From assembly GCF_963677035.1 (NCBI RefSeq), contig NZ_OY781472.1, positions 1,922,001-1,986,000 of the forward strand: DNA of 64,000 bases, in the 5' to 3' direction. Source of the stretch: an uncultured Hyphomonas sp. Its GTDB lineage: Bacteria; Pseudomonadota; Alphaproteobacteria; Caulobacterales; Hyphomonadaceae. The notes under the pieces were generated by a model. The model made no database searches. It was given only the letters and a program-made list of their open reading frames with translations, and was not told where the DNA came from. Below are positions 45,711 through 55,252 of this stretch, in pieces. Position numbers and translations under genes: made by a program. How positions within the stretch are numbered: the stretch's first letter is position 1; each line of letters opens with the position of its first letter.

Positions 45711-48700
45711 GTGACATCACCAGATGACGGAGATTTTAGCAAAGCGGCCCGCCAGGCGCCGTCGGCGCATGCGCGCCGGGCACGCTGGGTGCTGGCCGTG
45801 GCAGTCCTGCTGGTACTGGTGGGCGTTGTGGGTGGCTGGGCCATGCGCAAGGCCATTGCCCGCAAGGTGCTGGCCGATTGGTGTGCGGGCCGGGAACTGG
45901 TCTGTTCAGCCCGGTTCGATGAGCTGGGCTTTACCGGCGCCGTGATGGATGGCCTGTCTGTCACAGGACAGGGGCAGACAGCATTCGAAGCCCGCAAGGT
46001 GCGGGTCAGGCTGGCATGGCCGGGCCTGTTCCGGCCGCGCGTAACAGCGATCGAGCTGGACGCCCCCGTGGTGCACGGCACCTTGTCGGACGGAAAACTC
46101 GGCTTTCACGGGCTTGAACGGCTGGTGCCGTCAGGTGGCAAGGGAGGTGGCGGGCCGCTTCCGGCGGTCGACCTTCGCGAAGGGCGCATCCTGATCGCAA
46201 CGAGTGCTGGGGAGGTCAGTGCCCGCGTCTCGGCAAGCGGGGTGTTCCCCAAGGATGCACAGGCGTCGATCACACTGGACCCGGCCAGCCTGGATGAACC
46301 GCAGGGCTATTTGCGCTGGTCCGGCGGTGCGGCGGATCTCATGGCGACGGACGGCCAGCTGGAAGGGCAGGTGAGCCTCACCCTTGAGGAAATGCGCACC
46401 GATGACGTGACCCTTTCTGACACAGAACTCGTGGCAAGTTTGGAGTCCGGTGCCGATGAGACAGAGCCCGCCCGGCTTGTCTGGGAGGGGCGCGTCGGGC
46501 AAGCCTCCGGCGCAGATTTCGCGCTGGCGGACCTGCAGGCCAGCGGTCAAGCCAGACTCGACCGGATCACAGGGGCGTCGGTGGAAGAATTGTTCGCGGC
46601 GCTTACGCAAGCGGACGTTCAGCTGGATGCGGGAAAGACCCGTTGGCGAGACTATACCGCCGGCGCCGGGTACATCGAGGCCTCTCTCCACAAGACAGAT
46701 GACGTGATTGCCGGTCCTTCAGAAGTCGCCCTGACCGATGTTGCGATCCCCCAAGGCCGGGCCGGAGCGGTCGCCGCAGCGGGAGACTTGTCCTGGGCGA
46801 AGGAGACCGGAGGCCGCTTCGTCGGACAGATCTCCACGACCCATGCCGCCTTGTCGGAAAGCGCATCAGACGCGCTGTTGAGCCGGGTGAAGCTGCCCGC
46901 GCCCCTGACCGCACATGGGGCAAGCCTGCGGGCGGCACTGGGCCGGGCGCTTTCAGATTTCGGTGCCGCGTCGCGGGTTCGTATGACAGCGTACAATGGC
47001 ACGGTCGCCCTGGAGGCGCGGGACGATGCCTCCCTGAGCGCCGCGAGCGGGCTGGCCTTGTCGGTTTCCGCTCGGCGGCCGGAGGGCGTTTGGTTCAGCC
47101 GGAAAGACGGGCAGACCATACTTGGCGGGCATGTGACCCTGAAGGGGGGCGGCGCGCCGCGGCTGTCTGCCGATCTGGAATCGCTGACCTTCGGCAGCAG
47201 CGGCATGATCATGGACGCCCGGTCGGTGGCTGTGTCACCCTGGCGGGTAAACGCTACCCGGTTCGGGCTGTCGCTCTCCTCCCTGACCATCAATTCGAAA
47301 CCGGACGATCTCAGCGTGAAGGCGGATGGATCGGTGTCGCTGTCCGGACCTGTGTTCGGCATCGAACTCGCCGAGTCCCGGTTGAGCGGTGCGATCCAGC
47401 TGACCAGCACCGAAGACGGATTGCGTATCGAGCCGGTAAATCAGCCATGCCTCCTGTTCGATACGCAGGGCGTAAAGCTGGGCGGGGTGGCATTCCAGTC
47501 GAACAAATTGAACCTGTGCCCTCGCCAGGGGGCTTTCATGACACCCCGCGAGGGAGACGCCTCCGGCACTGCATCGCTCGCCGATGTCTCCTGGCCGTTT
47601 GAATCGAAATCAGTCACCGGGGTGCTGAATCTGGAGAATGCCGCGATCGACTGGTCGGTGCGGAAGGACTTTACCCTTGCGCTTTCATCGCCTGAACTCG
47701 GCCTGCCAATGAATATTGGTGACCGCACACTGACGATCGATGCGGCACGCCCGCGTGTCCGTCTTGTCACCGCGAAAGGGAAGGTGCCAGCGCTTGCCGC
47801 GATGCTTGGTCCGACGGTTTTTGGAGGATCTCTGATCCCTGCCAAAGTGTCTGCAGACGAGATCCGGTTCGATGGTGTGATCGGTGCGGGCGGCTTGTCG
47901 GGAGATCTGGCCGGCGACGCAGTCCTGATCCGCGATTTCCGGGATGACCCCGTCTACCAGCCGCTCCTGTCGGACCTGACAGCGCAGATGCATGAGTGGC
48001 AACTGGCCCTCCACGGGCCTCTGCGCCTGCAGGCCAGCGACGTGCCGGTCGGCGAACTCACGGCCGATATCAATGTACTGACCCTGGATGGCACCGCGCG
48101 GGTTGCCACACGCGTTCTGGAATTCCGGAAGGGTGGGCTTCAGCCTGTCATGCTCTCGGAGCGTCTGCGCGGTGTCTACACAGATGCGGCGGGCAGTATG
48201 GAGGCTGTGTCGGACGTGATCATTGATGGCGGGCGGCTCGCCGGAACGGCGGATGTTTCGGTGTCGGATTTCGGGTTTCAGACCACGCGGCTCGGCCGGG
48301 TCGCGAATGTGGACGGTGACGTTCACTTCGCAGACCTGTTTACGCTTTCGACCGATCCGGCGCAGGTGCTGACAATTGGCAGCATGAACCCGGGAATTCC
48401 TCTCAGCGATGGCCGGATCATGTTTGCCTTGTCAGGCGGAAAAGTCCTGACGGTCGAGTCCGCAGCCTTTCCATTCGCAGGCGGAGAACTGGCACTGGCG
48501 CCGTTTGACTGGACCCTTGGCGCCGACAAACAGCATGTTGAAGTCACCGCAGATGCGATCGATCTTGCAGAACTTGTCCGTATCCTGAAACTCCCAAAGA
48601 TCGAAGCGGAAGGGACTGTGTCAGGCCGGTTCCCGATTGATGTTGATCGTTCGAAGGTGTTGATCCGTCATGCGCGTCTTTTTGCGGACGACAGCGGCGG

Positions 48701-49064
48701 GCGGGTTGCCTATCTGGGAGATGCAGCAGACTCTGCGGCCCGGTCTGACGCGAATGTCCACCTGGCTTTCGAAGCGCTGAAGGACTTTGACTTCACGGTC
48801 CTGGAGGTGGGGCTGGATGGTGATGTCACCGACCGGGTGAAAATCACACTGAAACTGGCCGGTAAGAGCCGGAACGATATTGCGTATGGCGCCAATGCCC
48901 AAATTGTCCGGGGCCAGCCCTTTGAGTTCAATATCGCCGTGGATTCGGCCCTGGCAGAACTTTTCCGGTCGAGTCAGTTCTACACCAACCAGCAGAAGCT
49001 GACGGATTTCGTGGTCGAGGAAGTGATGACGGACCGAGGGTTCAAAGTCCAGAAAGATGAATGA
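45711..49064 (+). CDS. ydbH: YdbH family AsmA-like protein (intermembrane phospholipid transport)
   Basis: A 1117-residue protein with one N-terminal membrane helix (about 24-46) and a very long periplasmic part made of repeated beta-strands. The last 300 residues match the YdbH C-terminal domain. With TamB and YhdP it is implicated in moving phospholipids from inner to outer membrane in Escherichia coli. The start is GTG at 45711. The next genes are a YnbE-like lipoprotein and a YdbL-like protein, the same trio and order as in E. coli, which supports the name. Confidence 0.88.
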   Translation: MTSPDDGDFSKAARQAPSAHARRARWVLAVAVLLVLVGVVGGWAMRKAIARKVLADWCAGRELVCSARFDELGFTGAVMDGLSVTGQGQTAFEARKVRVRLAWPGLFRPRVTAIELDAPVVHGTLSDGKLGFHGLERLVPSGGKGGGGPLPAVDLREGRILIATSAGEVSARVSASGVFPKDAQASITLDPASLDEPQGYLRWSGGAADLMATDGQLEGQVSLTLEEMRTDDVTLSDTELVASLESGADETEPARLVWEGRVGQASGADFALADLQASGQARLDRITGASVEELFAALTQADVQLDAGKTRWRDYTAGAGYIEASLHKTDDVIAGPSEVALTDVAIPQGRAGAVAAAGDLSWAKETGGRFVGQISTTHAALSESASDALLSRVKLPAPLTAHGASLRAALGRALSDFGAASRVRMTAYNGTVALEARDDASLSAASGLALSVSARRPEGVWFSRKDGQTILGGHVTLKGGGAPRLSADLESLTFGSSGMIMDARSVAVSPWRVNATRFGLSLSSLTINSKPDDLSVKADGSVSLSGPVFGIELAESRLSGAIQLTSTEDGLRIEPVNQPCLLFDTQGVKLGGVAFQSNKLNLCPRQGAFMTPREGDASGTASLADVSWPFESKSVTGVLNLENAAIDWSVRKDFTLALSSPELGLPMNIGDRTLTIDAARPRVRLVTAKGKVPALAAMLGPTVFGGSLIPAKVSADEIRFDGVIGAGGLSGDLAGDAVLIRDFRDDPVYQPLLSDLTAQMHEWQLALHGPLRLQASDVPVGELTADINVLTLDGTARVATRVLEFRKGGLQPVMLSERLRGVYTDAAGSMEAVSDVIIDGGRLAGTADVSVSDFGFQTTRLGRVANVDGDVHFADLFTLSTDPAQVLTIGSMNPGIPLSDGRIMFALSGGKVLTVESAAFPFAGGELALAPFDWTLGADKQHVEVTADAIDLAELVRILKLPKIEAEGTVSGRFPIDVDRSKVLIRHARLFADDSGGRVAYLGDAADSAARSDANVHLAFEALKDFDFTVLEVGLDGDVTDRVKITLKLAGKSRNDIAYGANAQIVRGQPFEFNIAVDSALAELFRSSQFYTNQQKLTDFVVEEVMTDRGFKVQKDE

Positions 49065-49141
49065 GGGACAACCATGTCCTTGATTGACGTTAAGCTGCGC
49101 CATGTCATGGTGGGGAAAGATTCAAGGAGGCTGCCACGCCC

Positions 49142-49327
49142 ATGACCTTTCGAAACGTTCTCCTTGCCGGCGCCGGATTTTTTGTCCTGGCTGCCTGCAC
49201 GCACACGATCAGGATCGAGCCGTCGGACAAGCCGATCAAGATCGATCTCAATATCACCCAGGAAGTTCGCATCATTCTCGACAAGGAAGTCGAAGAGCTG
49301 ATCGCAGACAACCCGGACCTGTTCTAG
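49142..49327 (+). CDS. ynbE: YnbE-like lipoprotein
   Basis: A 61-residue lipoprotein (LAAC, Cys19) with a short mature part, HTIRIEPSDKPIKIDLNITQ, that is almost invariant in the family. In E. coli, YnbE multimers bridge YdbH to the outer membrane. AAGGAGG precedes the ATG by about 11 bases. Confidence 0.92.
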   Translation: MTFRNVLLAGAGFFVLAACTHTIRIEPSDKPIKIDLNITQEVRIILDKEVEELIADNPDLF

Positions 49328-49346
49328 CGAAGAGAGGAGACATTTT

Positions 49347-49694
49347 ATGAAATCCCTTCGCACTTTTGCCGCCGCGTCCGTTTTCGCCATCGCATCCTTC
49401 GCGATGGCGCCTGCCGCTTTTGCCGGTGACCCTGTGATCGATGCTGCCATTGATGCCGGTCAGGTGGGTGAAACCATCGACGGCCTTCTGGGCGTTGTCG
49501 GCACGGCGGATCCGGCTGTTGTCCGAAAGGTCAACGAGATCAACAATCGCCGCGCCGCCAAATATGCCGAGGTCGCTGTGCAGACAGGTACGACCCCGGC
49601 GCAGGTTGCCCGGTTGACCGGTGAAAAGCAGATCGCAAAGCTTGAGGCTGGCAATTTCTACATGGACGAGACCGGCGTCTGGAAAAGCAAGTGA
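49347..49694 (+). CDS. ydbL: YdbL family (DUF1318) periplasmic protein
   Basis: A 115-residue exported protein with a signal peptide ending AAFAG (about residue 27). The DUF1318 body has VGETIDGLLGVV, NEINNRRAAKYAEVA and a C-terminal DETGVWKSK. In E. coli YdbL prevents uncontrolled YnbE multimer formation. GAGGAG lies seven bases upstream of the ATG. It closes the ydbH-ynbE-ydbL operon. Confidence 0.93.
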   Translation: MKSLRTFAAASVFAIASFAMAPAAFAGDPVIDAAIDAGQVGETIDGLLGVVGTADPAVVRKVNEINNRRAAKYAEVAVQTGTTPAQVARLTGEKQIAKLEAGNFYMDETGVWKSK

Positions 49695-49737
49695 CATCAT
49701 GACTTGCCCGGCCCGGCTGTGGCTCTAGGGTAGGGGC

Positions 49738-49977
49738 ATGTCTCGCAAAGCCGTCGCCAGTATCTTCGCCTGTCTCGCTGTCCTGGCCGTTGTGCTGGCA
49801 GTCATGCCACGTTTCTGGCTGGGCGGAACCGGCGGCATCAGCGGACATGGCTGGGTGGCTTATATCCTCGGTGCAGTCATGACCATCGGCTTGTCCGGCG
49901 GCTTGTTTTTCCTGACTTTTTACTCTGCCCGACACGGGCACGACGATATTGATCGTCCGGACGACCCGTCGGTCTAA
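49738..49977 (+). CDS. Small membrane protein of unknown function
   Basis: A 79-residue protein with two predicted membrane helices (about 7-27 and 40-62) and a short acidic, His-rich tail (SARHGHDDIDRPDD). It lies 43 bp after ydbL and 102 bp before chpT. No family is recognised; the tail could bind a metal. Confidence 0.7.
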   Translation: MSRKAVASIFACLAVLAVVLAVMPRFWLGGTGGISGHGWVAYILGAVMTIGLSGGLFFLTFYSARHGHDDIDRPDDPSV

Positions 49978-50079
49978 TCTCAGCAGCTGTGACGGTAACT
50001 TCACGCAGCTCTGATTGACACAAACGGCGGAGCACTCAATCCTGCCGCCATTACCACACTATTTTCTACAGGGCTGACC

Positions 50080-50727
50080 ATGTCATCGATCGATCCTGCG
50101 CGCCTGTCTGCGTACATTGCGTCGCGCATTTGCCACGACCTCGTCTCGCCGATTTCCTCGGTCACCAATGCGCTCGACCTTATGGACGAGCCGGGCGACC
50201 ACGAAATGAAGGCTCAGGCGGAAGACCTGCTTCATGACGGCGCTGAAAAAGCCGCCGCGCGTATCCAGTTCCTGCGCTACGCCTTCGGGTCTATTGGCCT
50301 GAACGCCGGCGCTGCGGACATTCACGAGGCCCGCAAGATTACGGAAGCCTTCGTCAAGAGCCATAAACCCAGCATCGAATGGGATATTCAGGCAGACCAT
50401 CTGAGCTTCTCTCACGTACGCCTGATGATGAACCTGGTCATGATGGCGGTCGAGTCGCTGCCGCGGGGCGGCGTGGTCAGCGTGCGGATCCGCAGCGAAG
50501 CTGGCGGCCTGACGATCACATTGACGGCGAAGGGCGATCGGGCCCGCGTCAAGAACGAGGTCGCGGCAGCCGTTGACGGGACCGAGCCGGACGAAGGCTG
50601 GCGGGCCGAGACCATTCAGCCGCTTTTCACAAGAATGATTAGTGACGGCCTTGAAGGTGAGCTGACAGCCAAGGCAAGTGATAATCAGGTGATCTTCATG
50701 GTCACAGGTTTGCGCGCCGAGGGCTGA
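50080..50727 (+). CDS. chpT: Histidine phosphotransferase ChpT
   Basis: Relays phosphate from the kinase CckA to CtrA and CpdR in the alphaproteobacterial cell-cycle circuit; 215 residues. The phosphorylated His19 is in SRICHDLVSPISSV, the ChpT signature. A dimerisation helical hairpin is followed by a degenerate Bergerat-fold domain (about 85-215) that lacks ATP-binding motifs. A TTGACA (50015-50020) lies upstream, but no good -10 was found. The cheY-like gene and cheR follow, as in Caulobacter. Confidence 0.93.
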   Translation: MSSIDPARLSAYIASRICHDLVSPISSVTNALDLMDEPGDHEMKAQAEDLLHDGAEKAAARIQFLRYAFGSIGLNAGAADIHEARKITEAFVKSHKPSIEWDIQADHLSFSHVRLMMNLVMMAVESLPRGGVVSVRIRSEAGGLTITLTAKGDRARVKNEVAAAVDGTEPDEGWRAETIQPLFTRMISDGLEGELTAKASDNQVIFMVTGLRAEG

Positions 50728-50812
50728 GCCGCTCGCGGTCCTGGTATCGAAAGGCTTTGTTAAGATACTTCGGCCAGCGTCCGGGGCTGGTCTCCCAATG
50801 GGGAAGTGGTTC

Positions 50813-51178
50813 ATGAAAACGTGCCTGATTGTCGACGACTCCCGCGTGGTGCGGAAGGTTGCGGCTCGTATTGTCAAGGACCTGCGCTTTGAGGTGATCG
50901 AAGCGGGCGATGGCGCGGAGGCGTTGGAGATCTGCCGTAAACAGATGCCGGACGCTGTGCTTCTGGACTGGAACATGCCGGTCATGAACGGCCTCGATTT
51001 TCTGCGTGCCCTGCGCAGGGAAGAGGGCGGCAAAAAGCCGGTTGTCATGTTCTGCTCGATCGAGAATGATGCAGAGCATGTCGGCGAGGCCCTTCGGTCC
51101 GGTGCCGATGAGTTCATTATGAAGCCTTTTGACGCTGAAATTCTTGAAAGCAAGTTCGCCGAAGTTGGGCTGATCTAA
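50813..51178 (+). CDS. CheY-like single-domain response regulator
   Basis: A 121-residue receiver domain without an output domain. The phosphoacceptor is Asp52 (LLDWNMPVMNG), with the acidic pair Asp8/Asp9, Ser82 and Lys104 completing the active site. The ATG at 50813 (MKTCLIVDDS) is preferred over 50798, with GGGGAAG upstream. Its position between chpT and cheR suggests a role in chemotaxis or in the CckA-ChpT network; the partner is not known. Confidence 0.9.
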   Translation: MKTCLIVDDSRVVRKVAARIVKDLRFEVIEAGDGAEALEICRKQMPDAVLLDWNMPVMNGLDFLRALRREEGGKKPVVMFCSIENDAEHVGEALRSGADEFIMKPFDAEILESKFAEVGLI

Positions 51179-51247
51179 GTATTTCTTAACAATCCTTGCT
51201 ATACCGGTAACTTTTACAATCGCATTAGTCCGGGACCGGAGCCAATC

Positions 51248-52093
51248 ATGCAGGATGGGGTTTTCAACGAATTGGCAGATCTGGCCCTGAAAGGGTCCGG
51301 TCAGGCGATTCCGCGATCGAAATCCTATCTGATTGAAGCCCGGCTGGCGCCGATTGCACGCCGCGAGGGCTTCGGGTCTCTGGAAGACCTGGTCCACTGC
51401 CTGAAATCGCGTGCCAATCCGGTATTTGCCGCAGAATGTGCGGCGGCACTGGTTTCCAAGGACACATGGTTCTTCCGGGAACGCGATACGCTGCACCGGC
51501 TGGTCAACGACATCCTGCCCATGCGCCTGAAGGCCGGAAACACCGGCCGCCTGAAGGTCTGGATTGCTGGCGGGTCGACAGGCCAGGAAGCCTATTCCCT
51601 GGCCATGCTGTTGGACGATGACCTGCCTGCCGCCCTGAGTGGCGCAAAGATCGAAATTCTCTCCACTGACCTCTGCAAGACCGCGACTGAGCGTGCCCGC
51701 ACTGGCCGCTATGGGCATTATGAGGTCCAGAAGGGGCTCTCCATCCACCGGCTGATGCACCACTTCACCCGCACAGACAGTGGCCAGTGGGAAATCTCCG
51801 AGGCGCTGCGCAGCAAGGTCAGCTTCCGCCAGCATAATCTGCTGGAAAGCGCCGGCGGGCTGGGCAAGTTTGATGTCATCCTGTGCCGGAATGTCCTGTC
51901 CGGCATGGACCGGTCGGCCCGCAGCCGCGTTGCGGACTCGCTGGCCGCTCAGCTGATGCCGGGTGGGCTGGTCATTCTGGGGCAGGGTGAGAGCCTGATT
52001 GGCCTGACCAACCAGCTGGAACCGTCCCGCGATTTCCGCGGCACCTGGGTCGCGTCAGACGGCACGCCGAAAACGGCCACATCCGCAGCCTGA
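51248..52093 (+). CDS. cheR: CheR-type chemoreceptor methyltransferase
   Basis: SAM-dependent glutamate methyltransferase of 281 residues that acts on chemoreceptors. The N-terminal helical domain (residues about 10-80) precedes the catalytic domain with GGSTGQEAYSLAM (SAM motif), STDLCKTA and FDVILCRNVL. It lies 69 bp after the cheY-like gene. No cheA, cheB or receptor gene is in the window, so its target may be encoded elsewhere. Confidence 0.92.
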   Translation: MQDGVFNELADLALKGSGQAIPRSKSYLIEARLAPIARREGFGSLEDLVHCLKSRANPVFAAECAAALVSKDTWFFRERDTLHRLVNDILPMRLKAGNTGRLKVWIAGGSTGQEAYSLAMLLDDDLPAALSGAKIEILSTDLCKTATERARTGRYGHYEVQKGLSIHRLMHHFTRTDSGQWEISEALRSKVSFRQHNLLESAGGLGKFDVILCRNVLSGMDRSARSRVADSLAAQLMPGGLVILGQGESLIGLTNQLEPSRDFRGTWVASDGTPKTATSAA

Positions 52094-52185
52094 GCAGGCC
52101 TGCCTCTTCACCTCCTGACCACTTGCCGCTATATGCGCGCCTCAACCTTGGCTGCTCCGGGCCTTGAACCCGGTGGGAGTAAGAG

Positions 52186-53361
52186 ATGACTGATACGAAC
52201 ACGGCTGCCTGGACGGGCGGCGTCAATTCCCTTGGATTCGCAAAAGCGCCGGCCGATACGCGCGTCGTCGCCGCCATGTCTGGCGGGGTCGACTCCTCCG
52301 TTGTCGCTGCCATGCTGAAAGCGGAAGGCTATGATGTCATCGGCATCACGCTGCAGCTGTACGACCATGGCGCTGCCATTGAGAAAAAAGGCGCCTGCTG
52401 CGCCGGGCAGGACATTCACGACGCGCGGAACGTCGCCGACATGATCGGCATTCCGCACTATGTGCTGGACTACGAGTCGAAGTTTCGCGAGCAGGTGATG
52501 GAAGATTTCGCCGACACCTATCTTGCCGGGTCGACGCCGATCCCCTGCATCCGGTGTAATCAGACGGTCAAATTCTCCGACCTCCTGAAAACCGCGAAAG
52601 AGCTTGGCGCTGACTGCCTTGCGACAGGTCACTACATCCGCCGGACCGACGGGCCGGAGCTGCATCGGGCGGCGGATGCCTCCCGCGATCAGTCCTATTT
52701 TCTGTTCGCCACAACGCGGGAACAGCTGGATTTCCTGCGTTTCCCGTTGGGCGACCTGCCCAAGACCGAAGTGCGGGAGCTTGCTGACCGGTTCCATCTG
52801 CCGGTGGCGTCAAAGCCGGATAGCCAGGACATCTGTTTCGTGCCGGAAGGCTCCTATGCCAATGTCGTCGAGAAACTTCGTCCGGGGGCCGGGCGGGGCG
52901 GCGATATCGTGCATCTCGACGGTCAGGTGCTGGGCCAGCACAAAGGGGTCATCCATTACACGATCGGCCAGCGCCGAGGTCTGGGCGTCGCGACCGGGGA
53001 GCCACTCTTCGTGGTCAAGATCGACGCGCCGAACCGCCGCGTGATCGTCGGTCCGCGGGAAGCATTGATGACATCCGGCCTGCTGCTGGAAGAGCTGAAC
53101 TGGATCGGCACAGGAAGCCTTGAAAAGGCCGCTGATGCGGGCGCGCCTGTGCTCGTCCGCGTGCGGTCTACCCGGCCGCCCGTCCCGGGCCGGCTTGGCT
53201 GGCACGGTGACACGCCGGTGATTTGGTTCGATGAACCGGAAGAAGGCGTGGCACGCGGTCAGGCGGCCGTCCTGTACGATCCGGATGGCGGTACGCGCAT
53301 TCTTGGTGGCGGGTTTATCCTGCGGGCCATTCCGGCAGATGAGCGGATTGCCGCGGCCTGA
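52186..53361 (+). CDS. mnmA: tRNA-specific 2-thiouridylase MnmA
   Basis: Makes 2-thiouridine at U34 of Lys, Glu and Gln tRNAs; 391 residues. The PP-loop SGGVDSS is at residues 32-38. The catalytic cysteines are Cys124 (IRCNQTVKF) and Cys217 (DICFVPEG), and [10 protein letters not shown] follows the P-loop. A N-terminal extension of about 20 residues precedes the core. It converges with the LuxR gene, 9 bp apart. Confidence 0.96.
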   Translation: MTDTNTAAWTGGVNSLGFAKAPADTRVVAAMSGGVDSSVVAAMLKAEGYDVIGITLQLYDHGAAIEKKGACCAGQDIHDARNVADMIGIPHYVLDYESKFREQVMEDFADTYLAGSTPIPCIRCNQTVKFSDLLKTAKELGADCLATGHYIRRTDGPELHRAADASRDQSYFLFATTREQLDFLRFPLGDLPKTEVRELADRFHLPVASKPDSQDICFVPEGSYANVVEKLRPGAGRGGDIVHLDGQVLGQHKGVIHYTIGQRRGLGVATGEPLFVVKIDAPNRRVIVGPREALMTSGLLLEELNWIGTGSLEKAADAGAPVLVRVRSTRPPVPGRLGWHGDTPVIWFDEPEEGVARGQAAVLYDPDGGTRILGGGFILRAIPADERIAAA

Positions 53362-53370
53362 CAGGCGTAA

Positions 53371-54102
53371 TCAGTCCACGATGCCGAGGGCGATGCCCCT
53401 GAGGGCGGCGGAGACGCGGTCATTCACATCGAGCTTCTCAAAGCTGCGCCGGATATAGGTTTCGACCGTATTACGCGACAGGTGAAGGACTTCTGCAATC
53501 TGAGAATTGGTTCGCCCCCGGGCGACCCAGCGGAGGATCTCCCGCTCGCGGGCAGACAAGTTCGTCCCGTCCGGCAAATCCCGCAACAGCAGGCGGCAAT
53601 AGGCAAGGTGCCCCATCTGAGCTGCGGTCTGCAATTCGAGCACCTGGTCCGTTGACGGGACATTTCCGCGTCCAAAGCCGAGCGCCGCGTATCCGTTCCG
53701 GCCGGCAGGACCGAAGAGCGGAATACCAATTCCTTCGCCCAGATTCTGCGCGGCGACGCGTTGCAGGTAGTGCTTTTCTTCCGGTGTCAGGTTCGGCAGT
53801 TGCGACGCTTCGGACCAGAAATACGGCCGCGTGAAATTCACCGCCCTCCGCGCGAGCGGATCACACAAATGCAGCTGCTCTGCGAGATAGGTTTCCCGCC
53901 AGTCCTTTGGGTAGCCGTATTCCCCAACCCGGATCTGACCATCGAAATCGCGGGCCCCGACCGGTGGGTAATGTAAATAGCTGGCCATCACGACCGGAGT
54001 GGATTTGTAATAGCTCGCTGTCGCATCATTGAGCTCCAGGAGCGTTGCCGCATCGTGGCAATCCCGGAAAAATTGGCGAAGTGGCTCGGTGGCGAGTGCC
54101 AT
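53371..54102 (-). CDS. LuxR-family quorum-sensing receptor
   Basis: A 243-residue regulator with an N-terminal acyl-homoserine-lactone-binding domain (about 20-165) and a C-terminal LuxR helix-turn-helix (LSAREREILRWVARGRTNSQIAEVL). Trp68, Tyr72, Asp81, Pro82, Trp96 and Gly124 line up with TraR W57, Y61, D70, P71, W85 and G113 at a constant offset of 11, so the AHL pocket looks intact. No luxI-type synthase is visible in the window, so it may be a solo receptor or have its partner elsewhere. It is downstream of the ELM1-like gene, with a 73-bp gap. Confidence 0.92.
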   Translation of the reverse strand: MALATEPLRQFFRDCHDAATLLELNDATASYYKSTPVVMASYLHYPPVGARDFDGQIRVGEYGYPKDWRETYLAEQLHLCDPLARRAVNFTRPYFWSEASQLPNLTPEEKHYLQRVAAQNLGEGIGIPLFGPAGRNGYAALGFGRGNVPSTDQVLELQTAAQMGHLAYCRLLLRDLPDGTNLSAREREILRWVARGRTNSQIAEVLHLSRNTVETYIRRSFEKLDVNDRVSAALRGIALGIVD

Positions 54103-54175
54103 TCCTTGTCCCCAGATTCCATGACATATGGCCCCAGGCCGAGTGGAAATGCAAGCGGAAGCGGGGGCGCAGGGG

Positions 54176-55252
54176 TCAGCTTAGCCAATCAGGCGCGGCC
54201 ACCTTGTCCGATTGGCCCATGTCCGGCTGCGGATAGCGCTCCAGAAGCTTGTCCACAATCGCATCGGCAACCCGGTCCGCTTCGCGAAGGGGCGCATAGG
54301 TCCAGGTCTCCAGCAAGCCGTCAAACCAGCGGGCCGCGCCATTGGCGATCAGGCTGTCGTGCAGCTTGTCGAATTTATCGGACCGGCCCTCAAGCCGGGC
54401 GATATGCAAAGGCAGGCCGTGCCAGGCGGCGTCCGACAGCATGTTGGCACTGTCTTCTGTCACGATGGCCACATCTGAAAATGTCAGCCATGCGATGTAG
54501 GGGTTCGGACCATCTTCTGTGCCCGACCAGAATTTCGCGCCGATATCGTCGGCCATCTGGCGGAACCGTGCCCGGATCGGGTCGGGTGTCCGGCGCGAGG
54601 CGGTTATCCGCAGGCGCCAGCCTTGTCCGGCAAGTGTCCGCAACTGGCTATCGATCCGGTCAGCGGCCGCCTCTGAAAATGTGTGTGCCTTGCTGTCTCC
54701 GCCCAGGATCACGATGGCGCTCTTGCCGCGCTCGTCGGCCAGGTCTGCGAACGCCTGAGCCGTCTCCTCAATGTCATGCGGTGAGAAGTACGAGGGGGAT
54801 CCGACCGTCTGGATCACATTGGGGCCTGTCACAGCGTCATGTTTCGGGGTGACCAACAGGTCGAAATTGTCCGGTGAAATATGCGGATCAAGGATCTGGA
54901 CGGTCAGTGTACGCCCGCCGGACCATTCGCGGACGGCACGTGTGAAGGCCGCAGACCGCCGTCCAGCGGCGATCCATACGGTAGGCCAGGGGGCCTGCAA
55001 TTGCGGGCGCTGGTCTGCAGGCAGGGCAGAAAGGGGCGAGGGCCAGCGATCTGCCGGCAGCCAGGTCCATGGGATGCGCGGGGTCAGAACGATCGGGGCA
55101 GACCGGTGAGCTTCACCGGGGATGTGGCCGATCTTCATCCACCGGCGCGTTTCGCCGAGCGCATGGACCACCGCGCGCACCTGGGCAGCGTTGCCTGCGC
55201 GGCCATCAGAGACCGCCCAGACTGAGGGTCCGAGCGATCCCGGCTCAGACAT
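54176..55252 (-). CDS. ELM1-like family protein (DUF1022)
   Basis: A 358-residue protein of the family named after plant mitochondrial fission factor ELM1; bacterial members are uncharacterised. It has a glycosyltransferase-like two-domain layout: VWAVSDGRAGNAAQVRAV near the N-terminus, ILDPHISPDNFDLLVTPKHD in the middle, and VTEDSANMLSDAAWHGLPL near the C-terminus, a GT-B-type motif. The start codon follows the greA stop directly, so the two are translated from one transcript. Confidence 0.85.
   Translation of the reverse strand: MSEPGSLGPSVWAVSDGRAGNAAQVRAVVHALGETRRWMKIGHIPGEAHRSAPIVLTPRIPWTWLPADRWPSPLSALPADQRPQLQAPWPTVWIAAGRRSAAFTRAVREWSGGRTLTVQILDPHISPDNFDLLVTPKHDAVTGPNVIQTVGSPSYFSPHDIEETAQAFADLADERGKSAIVILGGDSKAHTFSEAAADRIDSQLRTLAGQGWRLRITASRRTPDPIRARFRQMADDIGAKFWSGTEDGPNPYIAWLTFSDVAIVTEDSANMLSDAAWHGLPLHIARLEGRSDKFDKLHDSLIANGAARWFDGLLETWTYAPLREADRVADAIVDKLLERYPQPDMGQSDKVAAPDWLS

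Noticed and set aside
50015..50043. TTGACA upstream of chpT as a promoter
   Set aside because: The -35 hexamer is exact, but no convincing -10 element lies 16-18 bases downstream.
52155..52179. GGGCCTTGAACCCGG resembles a tRNA T-arm upstream of mnmA
   Set aside because: No acceptor stem, D-arm or anticodon arm can be drawn around it; the short hairpin is in a normal 5' leader.
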